A DNA stretch of 64,000 nucleotides, from NCBI GenBank assembly GCA_001914235.1, contig MQUF01000001.1:1-64000 (forward strand), written 5' to 3'. The DNA comes from Desulfobulbaceae bacterium DB1 (GTDB taxonomy: Bacteria; Desulfobacterota; Desulfobulbia; Desulfobulbales; SURF-16). The translations under genes were made by a program, and so were the position numbers. Shown here piece after piece: positions 27,107-36,546 of this stretch. Below the pieces are notes generated by a model. That model worked only from the letters and a program-made list of their open reading frames with translations. It did no database searches and was not told where the DNA came from. The number at the start of each line of letters is the position of its first letter. The first letter of the stretch is position 1.

Positions 27107-29170
27107 ATGAACTTCCGTATCGCCGATACCTTCACCGACAGCCTTGCCAGACTCACCGGCGACGAGCAGAAGGCGGTCAAGACCACGGCCTTTGACCTGC
27201 AATTGAACCCGGCCAGTCCTGGCATGAGTTTTCACAAACTTGACAACGCCAGGGACAAGAATTTCTGGTCGGTACGGGTCAGCAGTGATCTGCGCATGAT
27301 TGTTCATAAAACCTATGACAGTCTGCTGCTCTGCTATGTCGATCATCATGACAAGGCCTACCAGTGGGCGGAGCGGCGCAAACTGGAAACCCATCCCAGC
27401 ACCGGGGCGGCCCAGCTGGTGGAGGTCCGGGAGTCGGTGCAGGAGATCATCATCCCCGTTTACGTGGAGGCGGCGGAGCCGAAGCCGCCATTGTTTGCCC
27501 ACATGTCCGACGATAACCTGCTGCGCTACGGAGTGCCGGCGGACTGGCTGGCGGATGTCCGGCGGGCAGACGAGGATTCGCTTCTGGGTCTGGCCGATCA
27601 TCTTCCTGCCGAAGCGGCCGAGGCCCTGCTCGACCTGGCTACCGGGGTAACGCGGCAACCGTTTCAACCGGCTGCCGCAGGCGACAGCCCCTTCGACCAC
27701 CCCGACGCCCGGCGTCGCTTCCGGGTGATGAGCGATGTCGAGGAACTGGAGCGCGCCCTGGATTATCCGTGGGAAAAATGGACCATCTTTCTCCATCCTG
27801 CCCAGCGCCAACTGGTGGAGCGCGATTATGGCGGCCCGGTCCGGGTTTCCGGTTCAGCCGGGACCGGCAAGACCATTGTCGCCCTGCATCGGGCCGTATT
27901 TCTGGCCCGCGCCAATCCTGCAAGCAGGGTGCTGCTCACCACCTTTTCCGAGCCTCTGGCCAATGCCCTGCGCACGAAACTGTTTCGGCTGATCGGCAAT
28001 GAACCCCGGTTGGGCGAACGGTTGGATCTCCACTCCATGGATGCCATCGGGCAGCGGCTCTATGGCCTGCACTTCGGCCGGGCGAAGATTGCCGGCCGGA
28101 ACGTGCTGCGCAATCTGCTGGCCGGGGCATCGGCCGGGGTCGAAGGGCACAAATTCAGCCCGAACTTTCTGCAAACCGAATGGGAGCTGATCGTTGACGC
28201 CTGGCAGCTGGAAACGTGGGAGGCATATCGTGATGTGCCTCGACTGGGACGGAAAACCCGTCTGTCGGAACAGCAGCGGCAGTTGCTTTGGACGATATTT
28301 GACCAGGTCCGATCACGGTTGCAGTCTGACGGTCTTCTAACCACTGCGGCAATGTTCGGCAAACTGGCGGCCCGGTTGATCGAAATTGCGCGATCTCCGT
28401 TTGATTTCTGCGTGGTGGACGAGGCCCAGGATATCAATGTCCCCCAGCTCCGTTTTCTTGCCGCCCTGGCTGGTGGACGGCCCAACAGTTTATTTTTTGC
28501 CGGTGACCTGGGGCAGCGGATATTTCAACAGCCGTTTTCCTGGAAGGGGCTCGGGGTCGATATCCGCGGCCGTTCCCGCACCCTGAAGATCAATTATCGC
28601 ACCTCCCATCAGATCAGGAGGCAGGCAGACCGGTTGCTGGCTCCGGAATTGTCCGATGTGGACGGTATTACCGAAGAACGGCGGGGCACCATTTCAGTGT
28701 TCAATGGTCCAGGCCCGATTATCAGGGAGCTGGTGAGCAGAGATGAGGAAGCACGGTTCGTCGGACAATGGTTGCGGGAGAGGATGGCTGAGGGAATCAT
28801 GCCGCATGAGGTGGGGGTGTTCGTACGTTCGGCCGCGGAACTGGATAGAGCCGGGAGTGCCGTGGCGCACTCGGCTTTTCCCTGCAAAATCATTGATGAT
28901 ACCATTGAAACGACAATGGGGTTCATTTCGGTTTGCACCATGCACCTGGCCAAAGGATTGGAGTTTCGTGCCGTGGTCGTCATGGCCTGCGACGATGAAA
29001 TCATTCCGCTCCAGGCCCGCATTGAAGCGGTCACCGACAACGCGGATCTGGAAGATGTTTACAATACCGAACGCCATTTGCTCTATGTCGCCTGCACCCG
29101 GGCAAGGGATCATCTGCTGGTGACGAGCGGCGATCTGCCATCGGAATTTCTCGATGATCTGCGGATGTGA
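27107..29170 (+). CDS. UvrD-like helicase with N-terminal RelE/ParE-like domain
   Basis: The first about 100 of 687 residues (DSLARLTGDEQKAVKTTAFDLQ ... KNFWSVRVSSDLRMIVHK) have the shape of a RelE/ParE-family toxin domain. From about residue 220 a superfamily-1 helicase follows: Walker A GSAGTGKTIV (about 247), LTTFSEPLAN, VVDEAQDINVPQ (about 436), GDLGQRIFQ, INYRTSHQIR, KGLEFRAVVVM and YVACTRARDHLL. A joint toxin-helicase role in abortive defence is plausible but not shown. No ribosome site is visible and the gene begins three bases after its neighbour, so translation is probably coupled. A relic of a similar gene lies at 22729. Confidence 0.82.
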   Translation: MNFRIADTFTDSLARLTGDEQKAVKTTAFDLQLNPASPGMSFHKLDNARDKNFWSVRVSSDLRMIVHKTYDSLLLCYVDHHDKAYQWAERRKLETHPSTGAAQLVEVRESVQEIIIPVYVEAAEPKPPLFAHMSDDNLLRYGVPADWLADVRRADEDSLLGLADHLPAEAAEALLDLATGVTRQPFQPAAAGDSPFDHPDARRRFRVMSDVEELERALDYPWEKWTIFLHPAQRQLVERDYGGPVRVSGSAGTGKTIVALHRAVFLARANPASRVLLTTFSEPLANALRTKLFRLIGNEPRLGERLDLHSMDAIGQRLYGLHFGRAKIAGRNVLRNLLAGASAGVEGHKFSPNFLQTEWELIVDAWQLETWEAYRDVPRLGRKTRLSEQQRQLLWTIFDQVRSRLQSDGLLTTAAMFGKLAARLIEIARSPFDFCVVDEAQDINVPQLRFLAALAGGRPNSLFFAGDLGQRIFQQPFSWKGLGVDIRGRSRTLKINYRTSHQIRRQADRLLAPELSDVDGITEERRGTISVFNGPGPIIRELVSRDEEARFVGQWLRERMAEGIMPHEVGVFVRSAAELDRAGSAVAHSAFPCKIIDDTIETTMGFISVCTMHLAKGLEFRAVVVMACDDEIIPLQARIEAVTDNADLEDVYNTERHLLYVACTRARDHLLVTSGDLPSEFLDDLRM

Positions 29171-29232
29171 AGCGGCAGGTGGCAACTGTTGTAATCGGAC
29201 TTGCTCCACCGAATGATATGTCAAGGGGGGTG

Positions 29233-29398
29233 GACCAGGCGTCCGCGCTCCTATCACGAGAAACGGCATCGCCTCGAGCGTGTTGCGGGTGAATATCTGC
29301 GCCTGCGGGACTATCTGGCGGAAATCGGCGTACCGGCGGTAACACTCGATGCAAGTCTTCCGGCGGCAACGGTTCTTGATGCCGCCTGGCGCGCCATC
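29233..29398 (+). repeat. Right copy of 166-bp direct repeat bounding the defence island
   Basis: Identical to 7715-7880 apart from one base (A at 29344). It is followed by what I take as the original 3' end of the kinase gene. Confidence 0.95.
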
Positions 29399-29461
29399 CG
29401 CGATGCCGGCGCGACCCGTTTTCAAGCCAAACCGCGGATGCGCTCCTCCATTTCCGAGTAG
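29233..29461 (+). pseudogene. Original 3' end of the P-loop kinase gene, cut off by the island
   Basis: In the same frame as the kinase gene it encodes RRPRSYHEKRHRLE through WRAI, then RDAGATRFQAKPRMRSSISE and a stop at 29459-29461. It overlaps the end of nrpR on the opposite strand by 40 bases. No start or N-terminal part is present here. Confidence 0.8.
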
Positions 29462-30429
29462 TGAAACAGGCGTTCATATTCCACCATGCCGGCCATGGCA
29501 CGGGACTGGATCCGTGTGCCGGTTTCTTCCAGAATGGCGACCGGGTTAAGGCCGCCGATGACGACAATACCCGTTCTCCCTTCCGGCACGGGAATTTCAA
29601 GCAACGGTTGCCCCGGCCAGCCAACCAGCAGAAATCCTCCCAGCCCGGCCTCCTTGAGTTTTTCGATAAGGTCAATGACCCGGTCGCGGCTGTCGGCCGG
29701 CACTTCCCGGAAACCGACGCCGATCCGGCCGTTGCCGTTTCTGATCGCCCCGACATAATCGGTCATGCCGCTCCTGATGAAGACCTCCAGCGGGTCGAGG
29801 CTCGTGCCGTCATACTTGATGATTTCCACGAACCGCGCCGGTTTTCGGTGGCGCAGTTCAAGGAGGCCGCCGAAACTCGAATGGATCGGAATGCCGTGGC
29901 CAAGGAGAATCCCGTTCAAGGTGATGGAGCAAACCGTGCCGAAGCCGATCATGCCCGGTGGAATGGTGATGTCGCCCACCCTCTCGCCGGGGCTGAAAAG
30001 CCCCATCATGGCGCCCATTGAGTAGCCGGCTTCATATACCTGGCATATCATTGGCGCAGCTCGGGTCAGGGTCGGCTTGTCGATGAGGCTGATGTTGACG
30101 ATGACCGTGCCCTTCTTTTGGGCGAGATCAAAGGTCATCCGGTAGGTCAACTGGTCGATTTTCGACTCCAGAAAACCCACTTTGTCAAAAACCCTGGCCT
30201 TGCTCAATTCCTTTTTGCCCAACGGGGTGATGATCCGCCCTTTTTTGCCCAGATTTTCCGTCAATCCTTTTTCGTCAAGGGTCTTGAAATAATAGCGGAT
30301 CGTCCGTTCGCTGACCTCCTGGCCCATGGCCTGGAGGCTTTCCTGTATTTTGTAACTGGACAGCGGTGCTTCCGCTTTTTGCAGAAGACGTAAAATGGTC
30401 AGTTCTTTTTTTTCCGTTTTATCGCTCAT
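29422..30429 (-). CDS. nrpR: NrpR-type nitrogen repressor
   Basis: The 335-residue protein has an N-terminal winged helix (about 1-75: ILRLLQKAEAPLSSYKIQESL ... SERTIRYYFKTLDEKGL) and one NrpR regulatory domain (formerly DUF128) to the C-terminus. NrpR, best known from methanogens, represses nitrogen genes and is released by 2-oxoglutarate; archaeal versions often have two regulatory domains. The ATG at 30429 is chosen by domain alignment. The only longer start is a TTG within an operator-like sequence. It diverges from gdhA, and three palindromes with GGCAA/TTGCC cores lie between them, suggesting self- and gdhA control. Confidence 0.85.
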   Translation of the reverse strand: MSDKTEKKELTILRLLQKAEAPLSSYKIQESLQAMGQEVSERTIRYYFKTLDEKGLTENLGKKGRIITPLGKKELSKARVFDKVGFLESKIDQLTYRMTFDLAQKKGTVIVNISLIDKPTLTRAAPMICQVYEAGYSMGAMMGLFSPGERVGDITIPPGMIGFGTVCSITLNGILLGHGIPIHSSFGGLLELRHRKPARFVEIIKYDGTSLDPLEVFIRSGMTDYVGAIRNGNGRIGVGFREVPADSRDRVIDLIEKLKEAGLGGFLLVGWPGQPLLEIPVPEGRTGIVVIGGLNPVAILEETGTRIQSRAMAGMVEYERLFHYSEMEERIRGLA

Positions 30430-30475
30430 GAAAAAAATATAAAGGGAAGTGGCCCTGTTTGTAAATGAATAAAAA

Positions 30476-30487
30476 GGCAAAATTGCC
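30476..30487. promoter_or_regulatory. Candidate NrpR operator 1
   Basis: GGCAA-AA-TTGCC, followed by GAA, just upstream of nrpR. The core equals that of the two other palindromes in this gap. Assignment to NrpR rests on position only. Confidence 0.5.
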
Positions 30488-30615
30488 GAAACCGGCGGGG
30501 GTCATGGGGCAGACATGCTGTTTTCTTCCTGGGGGAATAGGGTGAAATGGGGGGCTGCTTCACGGTATTTTCTGTTGCCGTTCGTGATGAGCCCCTGTTG
30601 GTGTGCGAGATGTTG

Positions 30616-30629
30616 CGGCAAAATTGCCG
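30616..30629. promoter_or_regulatory. Candidate NrpR operator 2
   Basis: CGGCAAAATTGCCG, a perfect 14-bp palindrome with the same two-base centre as operator 1, between nrpR and gdhA. Confidence 0.55.
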
Positions 30630-30728
30630 AAGACATTTGTTTTTGTGTTTCCGGTATCATTTCGTTGGCCCCCTTCATGTCGCAAATTCAACATTTTAAC
30701 AGTTGAAAAAAAACAGACTCCGTACTAT

Positions 30729-30768
30729 GTATCACCATTTCGGCAATCATTTGCCGAAATGGTGATAC
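30729..30768. promoter_or_regulatory. Long perfect palindrome, candidate operator 3 or hairpin
   Basis: GTATCACCATTTCGGCAA (30729-30746), loop TCAT, then its exact complement to 30768. The inner part CGGCAA/TTGCCG matches the other two sites. There is no T-run next to either arm, so a simple terminator is less likely. Confidence 0.6.
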
Positions 30769-30963
30769 GGAAGAACAGGCATACGACCGGGCAGCGACTT
30801 CGGCTGGACAAACCAGCTGCCTGTGCGGGGAAGAGATGATAAGCGGCAAGCAGCTACCGAATATTCCCGGCATTGAGACAACCTCCGTGTTTTGCGGCAC
30901 GAACCGGCAGCCGTTGCATGACGCGAAATCGCGGCCCATCACATTCCTAACCAGAAAACATAA

Positions 30964-32316
<1,353 letters not shown>

Positions 32317-32341
32317 TCCGGTCCGACGTTCTACACTGAAG

Positions 32342-32378
32342 GGGGATCATTCGATCGCGATCCGGTGGAATGATCCCC
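32342..32378. other. Inverted repeat between gdhA and the next gene
   Basis: GGGGATCATTC (32342-32352) and its exact complement (32368-32378) can form an 11-bp stem. It ends seven bases before the GGAGG ribosome site of the next gene. There is no T-run, so it may tune translation or RNA stability. Confidence 0.6.
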
Positions 32379-32394
32379 GCGACAGGAGGAAAAC

Positions 32395-35010
32395 ATGGCG
32401 GCACCACAGGCAAAACCGCTGTTCAGTTCCGGAATAGAGTCCCTGGACGAGATCCTGCAGGGGGTCCTGGCCGGCGACAATGTCGTCTGGCAGGTTGACG
32501 CCGTGGAGCATCAGCTGCCCTTTGTCCGCGCCTTCTGTCGTTGCGCCCATCTTGACGGGAAAAATCTCGTCTATTTCCGTTTCGCCGGCCACCAGCCCCT
32601 GGTGCCGGACGAATTCGAGCCCGACGTCTTTGTCCTCAATCCCACCGCCGGATTTGAGCAGTTCATCACGAAGATTCTCAATGTCATCGGCGAATATGGT
32701 CGCGGCGCCTGCTATGTCTTCGACTGCCTCTCCGGACTGGCGGCGGACTGGTACAGCGACCGGATGCTGGGCAATTTTTTCAAGCTGGCCTGTCCCTTTC
32801 TCTATAGCGCCGACACGGTCGCCTACTTCTCCCTGCTGCGCAACTTCCACACCCCGCTTTCCGTGCAGCCGATTCATCGGACGGCCCAGGTGGTGCTCGA
32901 TCTCTATTGCAACAACGGCACATACTATCTGCTGCCGCTCAAGGTGCTGAGCCGCCAGACCCCGACCATGTACATGCTGCATGCGCTGCAAGGCATCGAC
33001 TTCACGCCGGTGACGAGCAGTGTCATCGTTTCGGAGATCCTCGCCGCCACCCCGCAGCCCTGGATTGACTGCAAAATCGTGCTCAAGGATGCCTGGGCCC
33101 GTATTCTGGGCGAGGCGCAGACCTGCTGCGCGGCGGCGGGAGACAAGGGGGATGGTGAGCGGAGCAGGGTCCATCGCCGGCAGCTGATCCGCATGATTGT
33201 CACCCGCAACGACAAGGTGGCGAAGCTGTGCGAAGAGTATTTCGATCTCGCCGAGCTGGTCGCCATCGGCAAAAGGATGGTGGGCACCGGACTCATCGGC
33301 GGCAAGGCGACGGGCATGCTGCTGGCCCGGGCCATTCTGAAGAAAACCGATCCGCGCTGGCAGACCCTGCTGGAGACCCATGATTCGTTCTACATCGGCT
33401 CTGATGTCTTTTACACCTTTGTCATCAACAACAGGTGCTGGTGGGAGCGGCACAAGATGAAATCCGCCCCCGACCCCATTGCGGCGGCCGAGAAGATCCG
33501 GCAGCGGCTGTTGAAGGGTAAATTTCAGCGGGACACCCTGGAGCAGTTCCAGGAGGTGCTGAACTATTTCGGCCAGGCGCCGATCATCGTTCGCTCCAGC
33601 AGCTTGCTGGAGGACGCCTACGGCAATGCCTTTTCCGGCAAATATGAAAGCGTCTTTCTCGCCAATCAGGGGTCTCCCGAGGAACGGCTGGAAAGATTCA
33701 AGGAGGCGGTGCGCATCGTCTATGCCAGCACCATGAGCCGTGATGTTCTTTCCTACCGGGCGCACCGGGGGCTGTGGAACCGTTATGAAGAGATGGCGCT
33801 GCTCGTGCAGCGGGTTTCCGGTTCCTTTTGCGGCACCGTCTATCTGCCCCATCTCGCCGGGGTCGGCTACTCCTACAACCCTTTTGTCTGGAATCGGGAC
33901 ATCGATCCCCGGGCCGGGGTGCTGCGACTGGTTTTCGGCCTCGGCACCCGGGCGGTGGATCGGCACGATGACGACTATACCCGCATCGTTGCCCTCAATG
34001 CCCCGTTGAAGCGGCCGGAGGTGAGCGCCGATGAGGTGCACCGGCACAGTCAGCGCATCGTCGATGTCATTGATCTCGCCAACCGCCGGCAGGCCAGCGT
34101 CGCCTTTGAACAGGTGGTCAGGATGGTCCCGGGGCTGCCCGTGGCCCTGTTGGCGGACCGGGATCAGGAGATGGAGGAGCGCGCGGAGCTCTATGGCGTC
34201 AAAAACGTCTTCAGCTGGATGCTGACCTTCGGCAGGGTGCTGAAGAGTACCCCGCTGGCCGCCGACATGCGGGAGATGATGGCTGTCCTGGCCCGGGCCT
34301 ATGAGTATCCGGTGGACATCGAGTTTGCCGTCAATTTTGTCGCAGGCGAAGGCTACCGCATCAACCTGCTGCAGTGCAGGCCCTTTCAGGTGCGGATGCC
34401 CCTGGCCGCCAACCGCCTGCCGAAAGATATCAGGGAAAAGGATATTCTGCTGCAGACCGCCGGGCCGATCATCGGCGAGGCGGCGGCACAGCGAATCGAC
34501 AGAATCATCTATGTCCGGCCGCAACAGTACAGTTCCCTGACCACCTCGGAACGGTACTTGCTGGCCCGGCTGATCGGCGACATCGCCAATGACGGGGCGG
34601 CGGGCAAAAAGACCATGCTGGTCGGCCCGGGCCGCTGGGGCAGCAAGATGCCGGAGCTCGGCGTGCCGGTCAGCTTCAGCGATGTGCGCAACGTGTCGGT
34701 GCTCTGCGAACTTGCCGTTATGCATGAAAAACTGACGCCGGACATCTCGCTCGGTACCCATTTCTTTAATGATATCGTGGAAATGGGGATCGTCTACATG
34801 GGCATCCATCCTGCCCGGCAAAAAGAGGGGTACCTGTTCAACGAGGCGTTGCTGCTCGGGATGCCGAACGCCCTGGACATGCGAGATCAGGAGGAAAACA
34901 GGGTTGCCGGGGCAATCCACTTTGTGGAAATAACGGCCGGGCAGCCGGAGATATTCCTCCACACGAACATCATGGAGCAGAAAGGAATTGCCTTCCGGAC
35001 GCAGCCGTAG
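32395..35010 (+). CDS. Fusion of a degenerate KaiC-like domain and a PEP-synthase-type nucleotide-binding domain
   Basis: In this 871-residue protein the first about 230 residues follow the KaiC/RecA pattern (FSSGIESLDEILQGVLAGDNVVWQ) but lack a Walker A lysine. From about residue 300 a PPDK_N-type domain of pyruvate phosphate dikinase and PEP synthase follows: GGKATGMLLARA (about 302), APIIVRSSSLLEDAYGNAFSGKYESVF (about 394-420) and a final INLLQCRPFQ (about 655). The His-bearing swivel domain of true PEP synthases is absent. A further C-terminal part (GPGRWGSKMPELGVPVSFSDV) is shared with similar proteins. Function is unknown. Position after gdhA suggests a link to nitrogen or carbon status. 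Confidence 0.75.
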   Translation: MAAPQAKPLFSSGIESLDEILQGVLAGDNVVWQVDAVEHQLPFVRAFCRCAHLDGKNLVYFRFAGHQPLVPDEFEPDVFVLNPTAGFEQFITKILNVIGEYGRGACYVFDCLSGLAADWYSDRMLGNFFKLACPFLYSADTVAYFSLLRNFHTPLSVQPIHRTAQVVLDLYCNNGTYYLLPLKVLSRQTPTMYMLHALQGIDFTPVTSSVIVSEILAATPQPWIDCKIVLKDAWARILGEAQTCCAAAGDKGDGERSRVHRRQLIRMIVTRNDKVAKLCEEYFDLAELVAIGKRMVGTGLIGGKATGMLLARAILKKTDPRWQTLLETHDSFYIGSDVFYTFVINNRCWWERHKMKSAPDPIAAAEKIRQRLLKGKFQRDTLEQFQEVLNYFGQAPIIVRSSSLLEDAYGNAFSGKYESVFLANQGSPEERLERFKEAVRIVYASTMSRDVLSYRAHRGLWNRYEEMALLVQRVSGSFCGTVYLPHLAGVGYSYNPFVWNRDIDPRAGVLRLVFGLGTRAVDRHDDDYTRIVALNAPLKRPEVSADEVHRHSQRIVDVIDLANRRQASVAFEQVVRMVPGLPVALLADRDQEMEERAELYGVKNVFSWMLTFGRVLKSTPLAADMREMMAVLARAYEYPVDIEFAVNFVAGEGYRINLLQCRPFQVRMPLAANRLPKDIREKDILLQTAGPIIGEAAAQRIDRIIYVRPQQYSSLTTSERYLLARLIGDIANDGAAGKKTMLVGPGRWGSKMPELGVPVSFSDVRNVSVLCELAVMHEKLTPDISLGTHFFNDIVEMGIVYMGIHPARQKEGYLFNEALLLGMPNALDMRDQEENRVAGAIHFVEITAGQPEIFLHTNIMEQKGIAFRTQP

Positions 35011-35112
35011 AGCGGCGCCGCGAATTTTTTTACGCACTTGCCGGTCATGGGGTCTTGCTCCGACGGAAAGAGTGCCGCATAAAACGATTATACACACCAT
35101 GGAGAAGAGAAC

Positions 35113-36258
35113 ATGTGTCGCCTTGCTTTAAAAACAGCATCTATTCCCTTTTCGCCCTTCAATGTTCTGCGGGCCATGGAGGCCATGCAGGAAGGCTATG
35201 ACGGCAGCGGCCTGGGGCTGCTGCTGCGTGGGGTCAACTTTGCCGATTACAGTTATCGCAACGGCGATCCGATTTTGTCCGGAATCGCCCACAGCAAAGA
35301 AGCCTTGGATCGTCTGAACGACGTCATGCGGGAAAAGGGCTTTTCCAAGATCTATGATCATGATTTCAAGACCGATCCGACCCGGCTGGAGGTAAAGGAC
35401 CGCTACAAATACTTTGTCCGGGTCTACCGGATGCCGAAACAATGGGAGGGTTACGACCGGGACCGCATCGAACGGGAGCTGACGCTGACCCGCCTGCTGC
35501 TGCGCCGGCTCGGCGAGGAGAACAATGGGGACCTCTCTGTTTTTTCCGTTTGGCCGGATGTCATCATGCTCAAGGAGATCGGCTGGCCCCTGGACGTGGG
35601 CCGGGCCCTGGGGCTTGACGACAACCGGATAGAGGCCAGGATGATCATGGCCCAGGGCCGGCAGAACACCAACTGGGGTATCAATCTGCATGCCTGCCAT
35701 CCCTTTTTCCTGCAAGGGATCGCCACCATGACCAACGGCGAGAATACCGCGTTCGTCACCAACCGCGACTGGCTGCTCGGCCGGGATTTTCCCGGTTACT
35801 GCGGCTATCAGAGCGACAGTGAGGTGTTTGCCCATACCCTCCATTATGTCACCAAAAAGCTCGGACTGCCCCTGGCCGTCTACAAGCATATCATCACCCC
35901 GCTTTCTTCGGCCGAGCTTGACCGTCATCCCCAGGCGGATTTTCTCATCGGACTGCGTCATGCCTGCCGCAACCTGGTTATCGACGGCCCCAACTGCACC
36001 ATTGCCAGCCTGCCGGATGAAAGTTGTCTGATGGTCATGGATCAGAAAAAGCTGCGGCCCGGGACAATCGGCGGCAGGCCCGGCGAGTGGGCCATGGCGT
36101 CGGAGATGTGCGGGGTGGCCGCCATGGTCCCGGATCGGGACCCGGCCCTTGATTTTCAACCCATGCGTCAGGACACGGTGGTTGTCGGACCGGACAGGCA
36201 GCGCTACGAGGTGTGGTCCCAGTCCGATCCCCTGTTGCTGCTGGAGGCCGCGGTGTGA
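35113..36258 (+). CDS. Stand-alone class II glutamine amidotransferase (GlxB/GltB N-domain type)
   Basis: The 381-residue protein begins MCRLALK, so Cys2 becomes the N-terminal nucleophile after Met removal, as in class II amidotransferases. Later matches to the glutamate-synthase glutaminase domain are NTNWGINLHACHPFFLQG, TMTNGENTAFVTNRDWL and the FPGYCGYQSDSEVFAH block. It lacks the rest of GltB, so its ammonia acceptor must be another protein. It ends the gdhA cluster and converges with the Nif11 gene 18 bases away. Confidence 0.78.
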   Translation: MCRLALKTASIPFSPFNVLRAMEAMQEGYDGSGLGLLLRGVNFADYSYRNGDPILSGIAHSKEALDRLNDVMREKGFSKIYDHDFKTDPTRLEVKDRYKYFVRVYRMPKQWEGYDRDRIERELTLTRLLLRRLGEENNGDLSVFSVWPDVIMLKEIGWPLDVGRALGLDDNRIEARMIMAQGRQNTNWGINLHACHPFFLQGIATMTNGENTAFVTNRDWLLGRDFPGYCGYQSDSEVFAHTLHYVTKKLGLPLAVYKHIITPLSSAELDRHPQADFLIGLRHACRNLVIDGPNCTIASLPDESCLMVMDQKKLRPGTIGGRPGEWAMASEMCGVAAMVPDRDPALDFQPMRQDTVVVGPDRQRYEVWSQSDPLLLLEAAV

Positions 36259-36276
36259 GTCGGCGGCAGGCGCGGG

Positions 36277-36498
36277 TTACACCCACCAGATCTGGCGCTT
36301 GGCCGGGTTGCCGATGAGGTCGAAGGAATCGCCCGATTCCCTGAGCACCTCGTCGAATTCGCCAAGGGTGAAGTCATAGCCGTCACCATTGGCGGCTGCG
36401 ACGAAATCCTCCTTGGTTTTGATGGCATCATATTTGGCCCGGATCCCATGGTTTTCGCCCCCGGCAATAAGAAATGATTCCGCGTTTTTTTTGGACAT
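36277..36498 (-). CDS. Nif11-domain small protein
   Basis: This 73-residue protein fits the Nif11 family: MSKKNAESFLIAG, RAKYDAIKTKEDFVAAANGDGYDFTLGEFDEVL. Nif11 domains occur as small proteins in nitrogenase operons and as leader parts of ribosomal natural-product precursors. The short tail NPAKRQIWWV is the only candidate core, and no modification enzyme is nearby. It is last in the long nifH operon, 48 bases after the GNAT gene, so a nitrogenase-linked role is more likely than a peptide product. Confidence 0.8.
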   Translation of the reverse strand: MSKKNAESFLIAGGENHGIRAKYDAIKTKEDFVAAANGDGYDFTLGEFDEVLRESGDSFDLIGNPAKRQIWWV

Positions 36499-36546
36499 GG
36501 TCTACCTCATAAAAGAAAAAATGATTAAGCAGCAATAGTGGTCTTT

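Larger units (their letters stand above)
7881..29232. mobile_element. Defence island inserted at the 3' end of the kinase gene
   Basis: A segment of about 21.4 kb lies between the two 166-bp copies of the kinase 3' end. It carries only restriction, anti-phage-type and transposase genes, whereas both sides are nitrogen genes. Removing the segment plus one repeat copy restores a full kinase gene convergent with nrpR. I see no intact integrase inside, so entry by another element's recombinase, or by single crossover of a circle sharing this sequence, is as likely as self-integration. Confidence 0.8.

Noticed and set aside
30729-30768. Rho-independent terminator for nrpR or gdhA
   Set aside because: It lies upstream of both divergent genes and has no adjacent T-run on either strand.
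32347-35100. A 917-codon open frame on the minus strand opposite the PEP-synthase-like gene
   Set aside because: It mirrors a gene with clear PPDK motifs on the plus strand. The minus frame is rich in His/Gly/Pro/Asp as expected of an antisense shadow in GC-rich DNA and has no domain.
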